Shown in pieces: positions 58,053 through 64,000 of a stretch of 64,000 nucleotides of DNA (position 1 is the first letter of the stretch; every line of letters begins with the position of its first letter). Under the pieces are notes generated by a model. The model had not been told where the DNA came from. It did not search any database and saw only the letters and a program-made list of their open reading frames with translations. Made by a program: the position numbers and the translations under genes. This DNA comes from Wocania arenilitoris (lineage in GTDB: Bacteria; Bacteroidota; Bacteroidia; Flavobacteriales; Flavobacteriaceae), in NCBI RefSeq assembly GCF_021728535.1, contig NZ_JAKKDU010000015.1, positions 34,889-98,888 on the forward strand, given 5' to 3'.

Positions 58053-58117
58053 AAGGCTATCTTGACAATAAGTTTTATGCTATAATAAGCCTATTAAAAT
58101 ATTTTCAAGACAGCCTT
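58053..58117. repeat. intergenic repeat family, copy 3 (palindromic)
   Basis: 65 bases, AAGGCTATCTTGACAATA to TATTTTCAAGACAGCCTT, form nearly perfect terminal inverted repeats. Inside, it aligns with the first ~55 bases of copy 2. It lies between convergent htpG and the recombinase gene and may act as a bidirectional terminator. Confidence 0.75.
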
Positions 58118-58124
58118 TATTTAC

Positions 58125-59192
58125 TTATAATGAATCTAAAGGGCTTTTTATTTTAGACATACTTCTTGGTGTTACTTTGGTATATACCTGGGTCGTTTTA
58201 ATAGAATTATGCCCCAATAACTCTTGAATAAAACGCATATCTGCTCCAGACTCTAAAAGATGTGTTGCATAACTATGTCGCAAACCATGAATGCCAATTT
58301 CTTTTTTTATCCCAGCTTTAATCATAGATTTTTTAAACACTTGCTGTAAACTAGATTTTGCATAGGCACCACCATATTGTCCTTCTAGCAAATATATATT
58401 AGGTTTATAGGCTTTGTAATACGCTCTTAATAAGCTTAAAATACTAGTGGGTAATGGCACATAGCGATCTTTTTTTCCTTTAGCCCCTTGTATATGTACA
58501 ACCATTCGTTTACTATCAATATTGTTTATTTTTAATGCTACGACTTCAGAAACCCTTAAACCCATCCCGTAAGATAACTGTAAAGCCAATTTATGTTTAA
58601 GATTGGTTGTAACTCTAAAAAGCTTTTTAATTTCAGTTTTACTTAACATTTTAGGAAGTGTAAGTGGCTTTTTAGGTCTAGGAATATCGAAAAACATTCT
58701 AGGTTTGTGTAGTACTTGCTCAAAGAAAAACTTAATAGCATTTATTTTGCCATTCATTTTGCGTTCGCCCATTTTTTCGACCTCAATACAATAAAAAAAA
58801 TAATCCTTTAAGCGTTTAGGCGACAAATTGCCAACATAAAAATCATCTAATAAATTTAGCAAGTGATTAAACTCAGCCAAATAGATACGTTTTGTGCTAG
58901 AGCTATATTTTTTTAGTGTTAGTTGCTTATCTAAATCTAAATAGGCTTTTTGATTTATAGGATGAATTTTAAACACCTTATTTGCAGCATAATTTTTGGC
59001 TTTTATATTTAATGCCTCTCTAACAACGGGTAAATCTGGCAAATACCAGGCTTTTTTTGTAGAACTCCATTTGGCTGATGGGAAGCGCTTACGTAAATCA
59101 TTTATTAAACCTTTATTATAAGGAAACTTAATAAAAACAACCTGTTTTTGTTTATGCTCAGCACATTGAAATGTATAGTTTTTAAAATTCAT
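58125..59192 (-). CDS. tyrosine recombinase of the cassette array (Xer/IntI-like)
   Basis: 355 residues with every catalytic residue: R213 (GLRVSE), K238 or K240 (GAKGKKDR), H302 and R305 (HGLRH), H328 (LLGHNS) and nucleophile Y337 (TTQVYTK). It ends KSPLDSL, like the RSPLDAL end of IntI1. R213 to H302 is 89 residues, close to XerD (96) and far from IntI1 (131), so the IntI-specific insertion that positions folded attC sites is absent. Residues 1-75 (KWSSTKKAWYLPD) are an additional N-terminal domain before the SAM-like core-binding domain. It runs divergently from the array, as intI does. Confidence 0.88.
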   Translation of the reverse strand: MNFKNYTFQCAEHKQKQVVFIKFPYNKGLINDLRKRFPSAKWSSTKKAWYLPDLPVVREALNIKAKNYAANKVFKIHPINQKAYLDLDKQLTLKKYSSSTKRIYLAEFNHLLNLLDDFYVGNLSPKRLKDYFFYCIEVEKMGERKMNGKINAIKFFFEQVLHKPRMFFDIPRPKKPLTLPKMLSKTEIKKLFRVTTNLKHKLALQLSYGMGLRVSEVVALKINNIDSKRMVVHIQGAKGKKDRYVPLPTSILSLLRAYYKAYKPNIYLLEGQYGGAYAKSSLQQVFKKSMIKAGIKKEIGIHGLRHSYATHLLESGADMRFIQELLGHNSIKTTQVYTKVTPRSMSKIKSPLDSL

Positions 59193-59204
59193 ACAGGCAT
59201 TTTA

Positions 59205-59239
59205 TATAACAATATTGTAAAAATAATAAAAATGTTATA
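59205..59239. promoter_or_regulatory. inverted repeat in front of the recombinase gene
   Basis: TATAACA and TGTTATA lie 21 bases apart, 13 bases upstream of the recombinase ATG. The left arm overlaps the palindrome ACAATATTGT. It may be an operator or a recombinase-binding site. There is no direct evidence for either. Confidence 0.3.
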
Positions 59240-59291
59240 CAAAATACATGACTTAACAACTTCTTTTAAACTAGATATATTGTACGTTTTA

Positions 59292-59299
59292 AAATAATT
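59292..59299 (+). promoter_or_regulatory. candidate Pc promoter -7 element
   Basis: TATATTTG fits TAnnTTTG and points into the array, 44 bases before the attI crossover. The matching -33 TTG is not at the standard distance (a TTG lies only nine bases upstream), so the call is tentative. Confidence 0.3.
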
Positions 59300-59335
59300 A
59301 GTATATTTGAAATAAGACATATAAATACAGAGTTA

Positions 59336-59352
59336 TTTATGTGTTGTGTGCC
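59336..59352 (+). other. attI-like recombination site
   Basis: GTTGTGTGCC at 59343-59352 is the first crossover-type box after the recombinase gene. Its reverse complement GGCACACAAC is exactly the first box of the palindrome that ends cassette 1. No partner palindrome precedes it, as expected of attI rather than attC. Confidence 0.75.
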
Positions 59353-59370
59353 ATTTGAAAAAACGACCTA

Positions 59371-59841
59371 TTGACAAAGACAATTCAAATAATATTTAAG
59401 CATTACTTAATTGGATTGACCGCCATAATAATTGGAACGTGGATAATTGGAGAAATCCCAAGATGGTATACGATAGAACGAGATCTTATGCAGTGGATTG
59501 TTTCCATTCTATCAATTCCGTTAATCGGACTGTTCTTCTCATGGAGGACAAACATCCGACTTCAACGAATTGAACGTAAACTGTATCTCTATTCAGTTCT
59601 TATTCTCTTCATGACTTGGATATTGACATTGTATTCAAAAGCGGTTGTCATGGGACTTTACGCGACTTTTGAAAAAGGACAAGAGCAAGTTCTTGAAGCT
59701 ATTGCAGGATATACAATTTATCAGCTTTGGATTTATGGCGGACTCGGACTAATCCATGGTTTATTAGGCGGAATATTATTGAATTACGACTTGAAAAATA
59801 ATTTAGAAAAAATAAAAAACGGCACACAACAACGGGTATAG
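59371..59841 (+). CDS. cassette 1: four-helix membrane protein of unknown function
   Basis: 156 residues with a TTG start (MTKTIQIIFKHYLIGL); no ATG lies nearer than residue 40. Hydrophobic helices lie near 10-28, 42-60, 72-92 and 108-138. I recognise no family. The last six residues (GTQQRV) and the stop codon are encoded inside the attC1 palindrome, so the coding end is shared with the recombination site. The start is only 27 bases from the attI crossover, so expression depends on an outside promoter. Confidence 0.72.
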   Translation: MTKTIQIIFKHYLIGLTAIIIGTWIIGEIPRWYTIERDLMQWIVSILSIPLIGLFFSWRTNIRLQRIERKLYLYSVLILFMTWILTLYSKAVVMGLYATFEKGQEQVLEAIAGYTIYQLWIYGGLGLIHGLLGGILLNYDLKNNLEKIKNGTQQRV

Positions 59842-59886
59842 TGCATGCCCTGCGGGACACGCACCATACCCAGAACGTTGTGTGTC
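59821..59886 (+). repeat. attC1 (short form)
   Basis: The left box GGCACACAAC and right box GTTGTGTGTC enclose the arms GGGTATAGTGCATGCCC and GGGACACGCACCATACCC. It is about 65 bases long, with a few unpaired bases on each side as in attC hairpins. The crossover G is 59877. Confidence 0.82.
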
Positions 59887-59901
59887 ATACTGAAAAACTG
59901 A

Positions 59902-60435
59902 ATGGAATTAATAATCGCTTTTTTAATCATAATAATTTTAGTTATCGGAATTCCAATTGGAATTTCTTTTTTGATTTACAAGTGGATTAAGAAAAAAGGA
60001 TTTGACAAAAGATTAAGAATCTTTGCTCTAACTCCAATTTTAATCGTCGGATATTTTATTTATGGAGCAATTTATCCTTCTTCGGACTTTTATAAAACGG
60101 ACTTTAAAGAAGTCACGAATATGGATTTCCCAAATAGCGGAATAATAAAATATAAAACAGCCTCATATCCTGACCATTTCGGAGATTATACTTCCTCCTT
60201 TTTAGCCGAGTTTGAGCAAGCGGACTTAAAAAAACTCGAAAATCAACTAAAAGAAAACGGATTCGAGAAAAAGGAAAATAAAATGCATTCTAACGAACTT
60301 GAATACATTGAGCAAAAAAAAGGTAGAAAAAACTACTCAAAACAATATATAAAAGTCACAATTGCTAGTAAGCATTATTCTGTCGGATTTTTGGATGATA
60401 ATAAATCAATAATTGTAACAAGAGTAAGTTGGTAA
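59902..60435 (+). CDS. cassette 2: membrane-anchored protein of unknown function
   Basis: 177 residues. Two helices (about 3-25 and 38-58) anchor a ~115-residue soluble domain (DFKEVTNMDFPNSGIIKYKTASYPD, ending KSIIVTRVSW). No family is recognised. ATG 59902 lies 24 bases into the cassette. It ends seven bases before attC2. The usual one-gene, one-attC layout applies. Confidence 0.75.
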   Translation: MELIIAFLIIIILVIGIPIGISFLIYKWIKKKGFDKRLRIFALTPILIVGYFIYGAIYPSSDFYKTDFKEVTNMDFPNSGIIKYKTASYPDHFGDYTSSFLAEFEQADLKKLENQLKENGFEKKENKMHSNELEYIEQKKGRKNYSKQYIKVTIASKHYSVGFLDDNKSIIVTRVSW

Positions 60436-60441
60436 AAGTAC

Positions 60442-60581
60442 GAACACACAACACCGGCTATAGTTCATTGCTTCTGACTTTCCTCTCGGAAAGTCCTCGC
60501 AAATTTGCTATCTTCGATTTACGGCGGAAAATCCTCGCGGATTTTCACGCAACGAAACCATAGCCAAACACGTTGTGCAAC
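60442..60581 (+). repeat. attC2 (long form)
   Basis: It starts with GAACACACAAC and ends with GTTGTGCAAC. The arms GGCTATAGTT and AACCATAGCC are paired. The spacer holds inner hairpin units with TCCTCGC. Length is about 139 bases. The crossover G is 60572. Confidence 0.8.
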
Positions 60582-60583
60582 AT

Positions 60584-61183
60584 ATGAAAAAACTCATACT
60601 GACAATATTATTTCTAAATTCTATAATCGGATTTTCACAAGAAAAAAGTGAAATACTGATTAAAGGAATTGTATTGTCAGAAGTCAACGGAAAACCTCTT
60701 GAGAATGCTTATATAAGTTATAAATCGAGATATAGATATTCAATGACAAACGAAAAAGGAGAATTTGAATATCGATACAAAATTCGAGAAAGAGATAGTT
60801 TGGAAACTATTGAATTAACAGCTTTAGGATATGAAAATATTGATACAATAATCCGAGTTGACAAGCCAAAAGAATACGTGTTTGAATTTGTTATGAAACC
60901 AAGATTTGGACTAAACCGAGAAAAAGCACTTGCAGACATCGAAAATGGAGAAATAAATATATTGGAATCAAGTGGAATCGCACCTGTATTTTATAAATCT
61001 GACTCAAAATTTGCGAAAAAATATAACGTCAATTTTGTTGAGTATGGCTGTGAAGCAATTGCAGAGGAAAGTCTCTATGAATATAACAGAACAGTTTTCG
61101 AGTATTTGGACAAAAAATACGGAAAGAAATGGAGAAAAAAGATTCGAAAAGACATTGTTGGACTTAATGAGAAAAATGAATAA
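60584..61183 (+). CDS. cassette 3: exported protein with carboxypeptidase-regulatory-like domain
   Basis: 199 residues from ATG 60584; an in-frame GTG at 60575 lies within attC2 and is not used here. Signal peptide MKKLILTILFLNSIIGFSQ. Residues ~26-110 form a CarboxypepD_reg-like beta-sandwich (IKGIVLSEVNGKPLENAYIS, ALGYENIDT). The C-terminal ~70 residues (KFAKKYNVNFVEYGCEAI, FEYLDKKYGKKWRKK) are unrecognised, with one cysteine. The protein should act in the periplasm or at the surface. Confidence 0.8.
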   Translation: MKKLILTILFLNSIIGFSQEKSEILIKGIVLSEVNGKPLENAYISYKSRYRYSMTNEKGEFEYRYKIRERDSLETIELTALGYENIDTIIRVDKPKEYVFEFVMKPRFGLNREKALADIENGEINILESSGIAPVFYKSDSKFAKKYNVNFVEYGCEAIAEESLYEYNRTVFEYLDKKYGKKWRKKIRKDIVGLNEKNE

Positions 61184-61187
61184 AATA

Positions 61188-61327
61188 CGTTGCACAACAA
61201 TGTATAACCGCAATTACGGCGGATTCGACTACGTCCGAATCCACTCGGAATTGCTAAAGCCAGTTCTAAACCGAAAATTAACGCATATTAACCCGTAACT
61301 GACGGTTATACGAGACCGTTGTGCGTC
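61188..61327 (+). repeat. attC3 (long form)
   Basis: It starts GTTGCACAAC and ends GTTGTGCGTC. The arms GTATAACCG and CGGTTATAC, then TTACGG and CCGTAA, are complementary. The start box is the exact reverse complement of the first ten bases (GTTGTGCAAC) of cassette 3. The crossover G is 61318. Confidence 0.82.
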
Positions 61328-61404
61328 ATTTTGACCCATCCTGAATAAAATAATTAAAGAAAACATCAACCTTTAAAGAATTTAAAAAAATAAGCCGAAA
61401 ATCT

Positions 61405-61815
61405 ATGAAAAAAATAATTATAATCGCATTATCACTTTTAACAATTGCCTGTACTAAAATCAAAAATAAGGAATCAATAATATTAAATGGAAAATATTCT
61501 ATAGTGGATTTTAGAATGACGCCTGAATTCTCAAAAGACTCAATTGGAAAAAAAGAATTAATGACAATTTTAAATAATAGTAAATATAAATTTGACTTTT
61601 CGGAAATTGACTCAATTGTTCGAATTGACTCTGAATTTGGAATGAAATATTTTGGAGACTCAATTTTCGAATATAAAATTGATAATAAATTTATTGCACT
61701 GAAGAATCCTGATAAAAAAATAAATCTTCCATATAGAAATGACAAAGGAATTATTAGATTATTAGTTAATCAAAAGGGAATTGAATTGTTTTCAATAATA
61801 CCTAAAAAGGAATAA
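61405..61815 (+). CDS. cassette 4: small lipoprotein of unknown function
   Basis: 136 residues. The N-terminus MKKIIIIALSLLTIAC is a lipoprotein signal with C16 as the lipidated residue. The mature part is polar and beta-rich, without a known domain. ATG 61405 lies 86 bases into the cassette, the longest leader among the five, which may hold its own promoter. Codon and base use (AT-rich) match the neighbouring cassettes. Confidence 0.75.
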   Translation: MKKIIIIALSLLTIACTKIKNKESIILNGKYSIVDFRMTPEFSKDSIGKKELMTILNNSKYKFDFSEIDSIVRIDSEFGMKYFGDSIFEYKIDNKFIALKNPDKKINLPYRNDKGIIRLLVNQKGIELFSIIPKKE

Positions 61816-61822
61816 AAAACGA

Positions 61823-61960
61823 ACGCACAACACCGTATAAAAATAATTGCGGCTTAGTGCTAAAACAAAGGTAGTTGCGTGTTTGCTACATCTGATTTTC
61901 CTTCGGAAAATCCTCGCACGCAAACCCGCAACTATTCTTATACATAAACGTTAGGTGCAA
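61823..61960 (+). repeat. attC4 (long form)
   Basis: The start box AACGCACAAC and the end box GTTAGGTGC (which fits GTTRRRY) enclose arms GTATAAAAATAATTGCGG and CCGCAACTATTCTTATAC, 16 of 18 paired. The length is 138 bases. The crossover G is 61950. The two boxes do not match each other because the right one belongs to cassette 5. Confidence 0.85.
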
Positions 61961-61987
61961 GCCGAAAAAACCAACCAGTCAAAATTT

Positions 61988-63724
61988 ATGATTAGGATAA
62001 TTGAAATTGAAAACATAAAAGGAATTGACCAAAAAACCTTTGAACTTGGAATCTATCCTAACAAACCAAGTCTACTTGTTGCACCAAATGGATTTGGAAA
62101 AAGCTCGTTAGCTACCGCATTTAATTCAATGAATAGCAGAAGGATTACACTTGCGGAAGATGATTTACACGCTGAAAATGTTGCAAATCTACCACGAATA
62201 GCAATTGAATACACAGATGTAAATGGAACAACACATAATTTAGAGGCAACTAATAATTCTAATACGATAAGCTCGCATTTTGACTATTTCGTGATAAATA
62301 ACTTAACTAAACCAAAAGGAATTGGTTCACGTTTTGGTAATGCAACAGCAAGGTTAGAAATAAAGGATGTTGTTTTAGTTGATAGAATTCCTGCAAATAC
62401 TCAATTCGGTTATTCTTATAGAAATAATCAAGTTGATTTCGGTAATTGTGGTAAAGTTCTTCCAAATGCAAATTCTGTTTTAACAAATTTGGTTTTGGTA
62501 GAAAAATTGAGTGAGAACTACCTAGCATTGCAGCGTGCAAATGGAAATAGAATACAACAAAGGCTAAATCTTATAATCGACTCAATAAATGCTCAAGATT
62601 CGGGAGCAACAGCTAACGTCTTAAATAATTGGGTTTCTCTAAACTGTCTAGACGACTTAAAACAGATTGACTATTTAAACACAATTGGGGATTTAATTAA
62701 TGAATTTGATATTGGTTATAATTGTGAAACCAAAAGCTATTTGGCAGCTATTCAAATAATTTCACTTTATAACAACGACCCAAATAATTTTAAAGCCGCT
62801 TGTACTTTTAGTAATTACCGGTTAGACAAGCAACGCTTTGACCAAACTCTTACAACTTTCAATTGTACTTGGAGAAATATTAGCACAAGTCAAACAGCTG
62901 GAAAACTAGTAGTGAAATTTCCACAAGCGATACATATTTCAAATGGTCAAAGGGATATTTTGACATTTATATCAATGCTATTTAGAGCTAAAAGGCATTT
63001 AAAAAAGGATGTAAATATTTTAATAATTGATGAAGTATTTGATTATTTAGATGATGCTAATCTAACAGCAGCTCAATATTACATCACTCAATTTATAAAG
63101 GATTTCAAACTTGCCGATAAAAAGATTTACCCTTTAATATTGACACATTTGAACCCTAATTATTTTAAAAATTTCACATTTAGTAATCAAAAGGTCTATT
63201 ATCTAAACAAGTCCACTATTCAAGTTGCTCAAGGACTAATTAACCTTTTGAGAAATAGAGAAGATTTGACCATCAAAGATGATGTGTCTAAGTATTTACT
63301 TCATTACGACCCAGGAACTATTAACAAGCGAAATGAATTTAGAGCATTAAACATACCTGAACTTTGGGGAGAAAATGACAATTTCAAAAACCACTTAAAC
63401 AATGAAGTACAAAACTACTTAACCGACCAACCTTACGACCCTTTTGCTGTATGTGGTGGTTTAAGATTAAGAATAGAAGAAATCGCTTACAACAAACTTC
63501 AAAGTCCTGATGCCAGAACTGCCTTTCTAGGTACTCATAAAACTAGAAGTAAATTGGAAAAAGCAGAGGAAATGGGTTTTACCTCACCAGAATCTCACTA
63601 TTTATTGGGAATCATATATAATGAAGGAATGCATTGGAAGTTGAATCAAGATAATGTTTCACCAATTGCAGCAAAATTGGAAAACCTAACAATCAAAAAA
63701 TTAATTGCGGACGTGTTCGCTTAA
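61988..63724 (+). CDS. cassette 5: ABC/SMC-type ATPase, possible defence protein
   Basis: 578 residues from ATG 61988; an in-frame GTG at 61955 lies inside attC4 and is rejected. Walker A is APNGFGKSS near residue 36, followed ~290 residues later by a signature-like SNGQRD and Walker B ILIIDEVFDYLDD. This ABC/SMC-like ATPase head lacks the long coiled coil of RecN or SMC. The last ~180 residues (DPFAVCGGLRLRIEEIA, SPESHYLLGIIYNEGMHW) form an unrecognised domain with no clear nuclease motif. Single-gene ATPases of this shape are common in anti-phage systems, so defence is a reasonable guess but is unproven. Confidence 0.8.
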   Translation: MIRIIEIENIKGIDQKTFELGIYPNKPSLLVAPNGFGKSSLATAFNSMNSRRITLAEDDLHAENVANLPRIAIEYTDVNGTTHNLEATNNSNTISSHFDYFVINNLTKPKGIGSRFGNATARLEIKDVVLVDRIPANTQFGYSYRNNQVDFGNCGKVLPNANSVLTNLVLVEKLSENYLALQRANGNRIQQRLNLIIDSINAQDSGATANVLNNWVSLNCLDDLKQIDYLNTIGDLINEFDIGYNCETKSYLAAIQIISLYNNDPNNFKAACTFSNYRLDKQRFDQTLTTFNCTWRNISTSQTAGKLVVKFPQAIHISNGQRDILTFISMLFRAKRHLKKDVNILIIDEVFDYLDDANLTAAQYYITQFIKDFKLADKKIYPLILTHLNPNYFKNFTFSNQKVYYLNKSTIQVAQGLINLLRNREDLTIKDDVSKYLLHYDPGTINKRNEFRALNIPELWGENDNFKNHLNNEVQNYLTDQPYDPFAVCGGLRLRIEEIAYNKLQSPDARTAFLGTHKTRSKLEKAEEMGFTSPESHYLLGIIYNEGMHWKLNQDNVSPIAAKLENLTIKKLIADVFA

Positions 63725-63743
63725 GAGAAATATGGAGAAAGGC

Positions 63744-63882
63744 CAGCACCTAACAATGTATAAAAATAATAGCGGTTTAATCGCTAAAACAAAAGAAGGT
63801 AATAATAAAAAAGGTCTGTGTTTAACCGAAAAGTTAGTGCTTGAAAATCCGCTACTATTCTTATACTAGACCGTTACCTGCA
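63744..63882 (+). repeat. attC5 (long form)
   Basis: It starts with AGCACCTAAC and ends with GTTACCTGC. Arms GTATAAAAATAATAGCGG and CCGCTACTATTCTTATAC pair at 16 of 18 positions. Its start box is the reverse complement of GTTAGGTGC at the head of cassette 5. The crossover G is 63873. Confidence 0.85.
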
Positions 63883-64000
63883 ATCTCCCTACTAAAAAAT
63901 CAGTTGAGTTTTTTTGCTAACGAATCGTATCTTTATGGAGGCTCCTTGTCGAGGCCGGTTTTCGCATTGGTACATTTAAGTCCGACCGCAATCAAGGTTC
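63874..64000 (+). other. start of cassette 6, cut by the window edge
   Basis: The 127 bases after the attC5 crossover begin TTACCTGCAATC. They contain only a 14-codon open frame (ATGGAGGCTCC and on). The last ~70 bases (from about 63936) are richer in G and C than the other cassettes. If this is a true cassette, its own attC should begin with GCAGGTAAC beyond the window. Confidence 0.6.

Larger units (their letters stand above)
58125..64000 (+). mobile_element. integron-like gene cassette array with recombinase
   Basis: The element has a tyrosine recombinase gene (minus strand), an attI-like site at 59343, and then five complete cassettes plus the start of a sixth, all on the plus strand. 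Cassette limits, taking the crossover after the G of GTT, are 59344-59877, 59878-60572, 60573-61318, 61319-61950, 61951-63873 and 63874 onward. In every complete cassette the first bases are the reverse complement of the first box of its own terminal palindrome (10 of 10, 9 of 10, 10 of 10, 9 of 10 and 9 of 10 matches). The array continues past the window. Confidence 0.85.

Noticed and set aside
58125..59192. Calling the recombinase IntI
   Set aside because: Motif spacing is Xer-like and the IntI-specific insertion is missing. The SPLDSL end alone does not justify the name.
61955..61987. GTG start for the cassette 5 ATPase and GTG 60575 for cassette 3
   Set aside because: Both codons are part of attC boxes. 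ATG 61988 and ATG 60584 give a canonical ATPase start and a proper signal peptide.
59821..63882. Repeated palindromes between genes as a CRISPR array
   Set aside because: The sites are 0.6-2 kb apart, contain genes between them, differ in sequence and are single palindromes; no short direct repeats with even spacers exist.

Overview
The window is about 64 kb of low-GC chromosome from a member of the Bacteroidota, almost certainly a Flavobacteriaceae. The evidence is the gene content: a TonB-dependent receptor with an OMP_b-brl_3 type barrel, bacillithiol enzyme BshC, a gyrA-TPR pair, the rpmB-rpmG-DUF4295-ftsY-rimO block, a head-GIN protein and TAnnTTTG-like promoter elements. I cannot name a genus. 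No rRNA or tRNA gene was seen.

Positions 1-14,636 are mostly housekeeping: a cut-off 7TM-HD phosphohydrolase, a thiolase, an NlpC/P60 hydrolase, gyrA with a TPR gene, clpC, an ECF sigma operon, an MFS transporter, an M48 lipoprotein protease and MsrB. At 14,661-15,228 lies an IS200/IS605-type remnant whose transposase carries a one-base deletion; it abuts the start of a K+ channel gene. Then come miaA, parC and parE (with two kinds of intergenic palindromic repeat between the last two), a DMT exporter, ychF, a LysM/periplasmic-binding fusion, guaA and bshC.

Positions 30,283-39,387 hold an M14 peptidase and a PSD1/DUF1501/c-type-cytochrome-LRR operon facing a secreted histidine-rich beta-propeller-like protein. 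Positions 39,548-51,099 are again core genes: rimO, ftsY, a DUF4295 gene, rpmG, rpmB, cinA, an HPt protein, a FAH-family enzyme, an exonuclease, a 2-oxoacid dehydrogenase E2, a glycosyltransferase, recR, a sodium/solute symporter and a CoA-binding protein. A TonB-type receptor, a FabH-like synthase, a decayed S9 peptidase and htpG follow. Three related palindromic repeats sit just 3' of these last genes.

The most interesting region is 58,125-64,000. A tyrosine recombinase (- strand) is followed by a divergent array of at least five single-gene units (+ strand). Each unit ends in an imperfect palindrome. The first 9-10 bases of each unit, including the fixed G before the crossover, are the reverse complement of the right-hand box (R'') of its own terminal palindrome; this holds for all five complete units. 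That is the signature of integron gene cassettes with attC sites. The recombinase, however, has XerD-like spacing between catalytic residues, lacks the IntI-specific insertion, and has an extra N-terminal domain. I read this as an integron-like system run by a non-canonical recombinase. The cassettes encode small membrane or exported proteins and one ABC/SMC-type ATPase that may be a defence gene.
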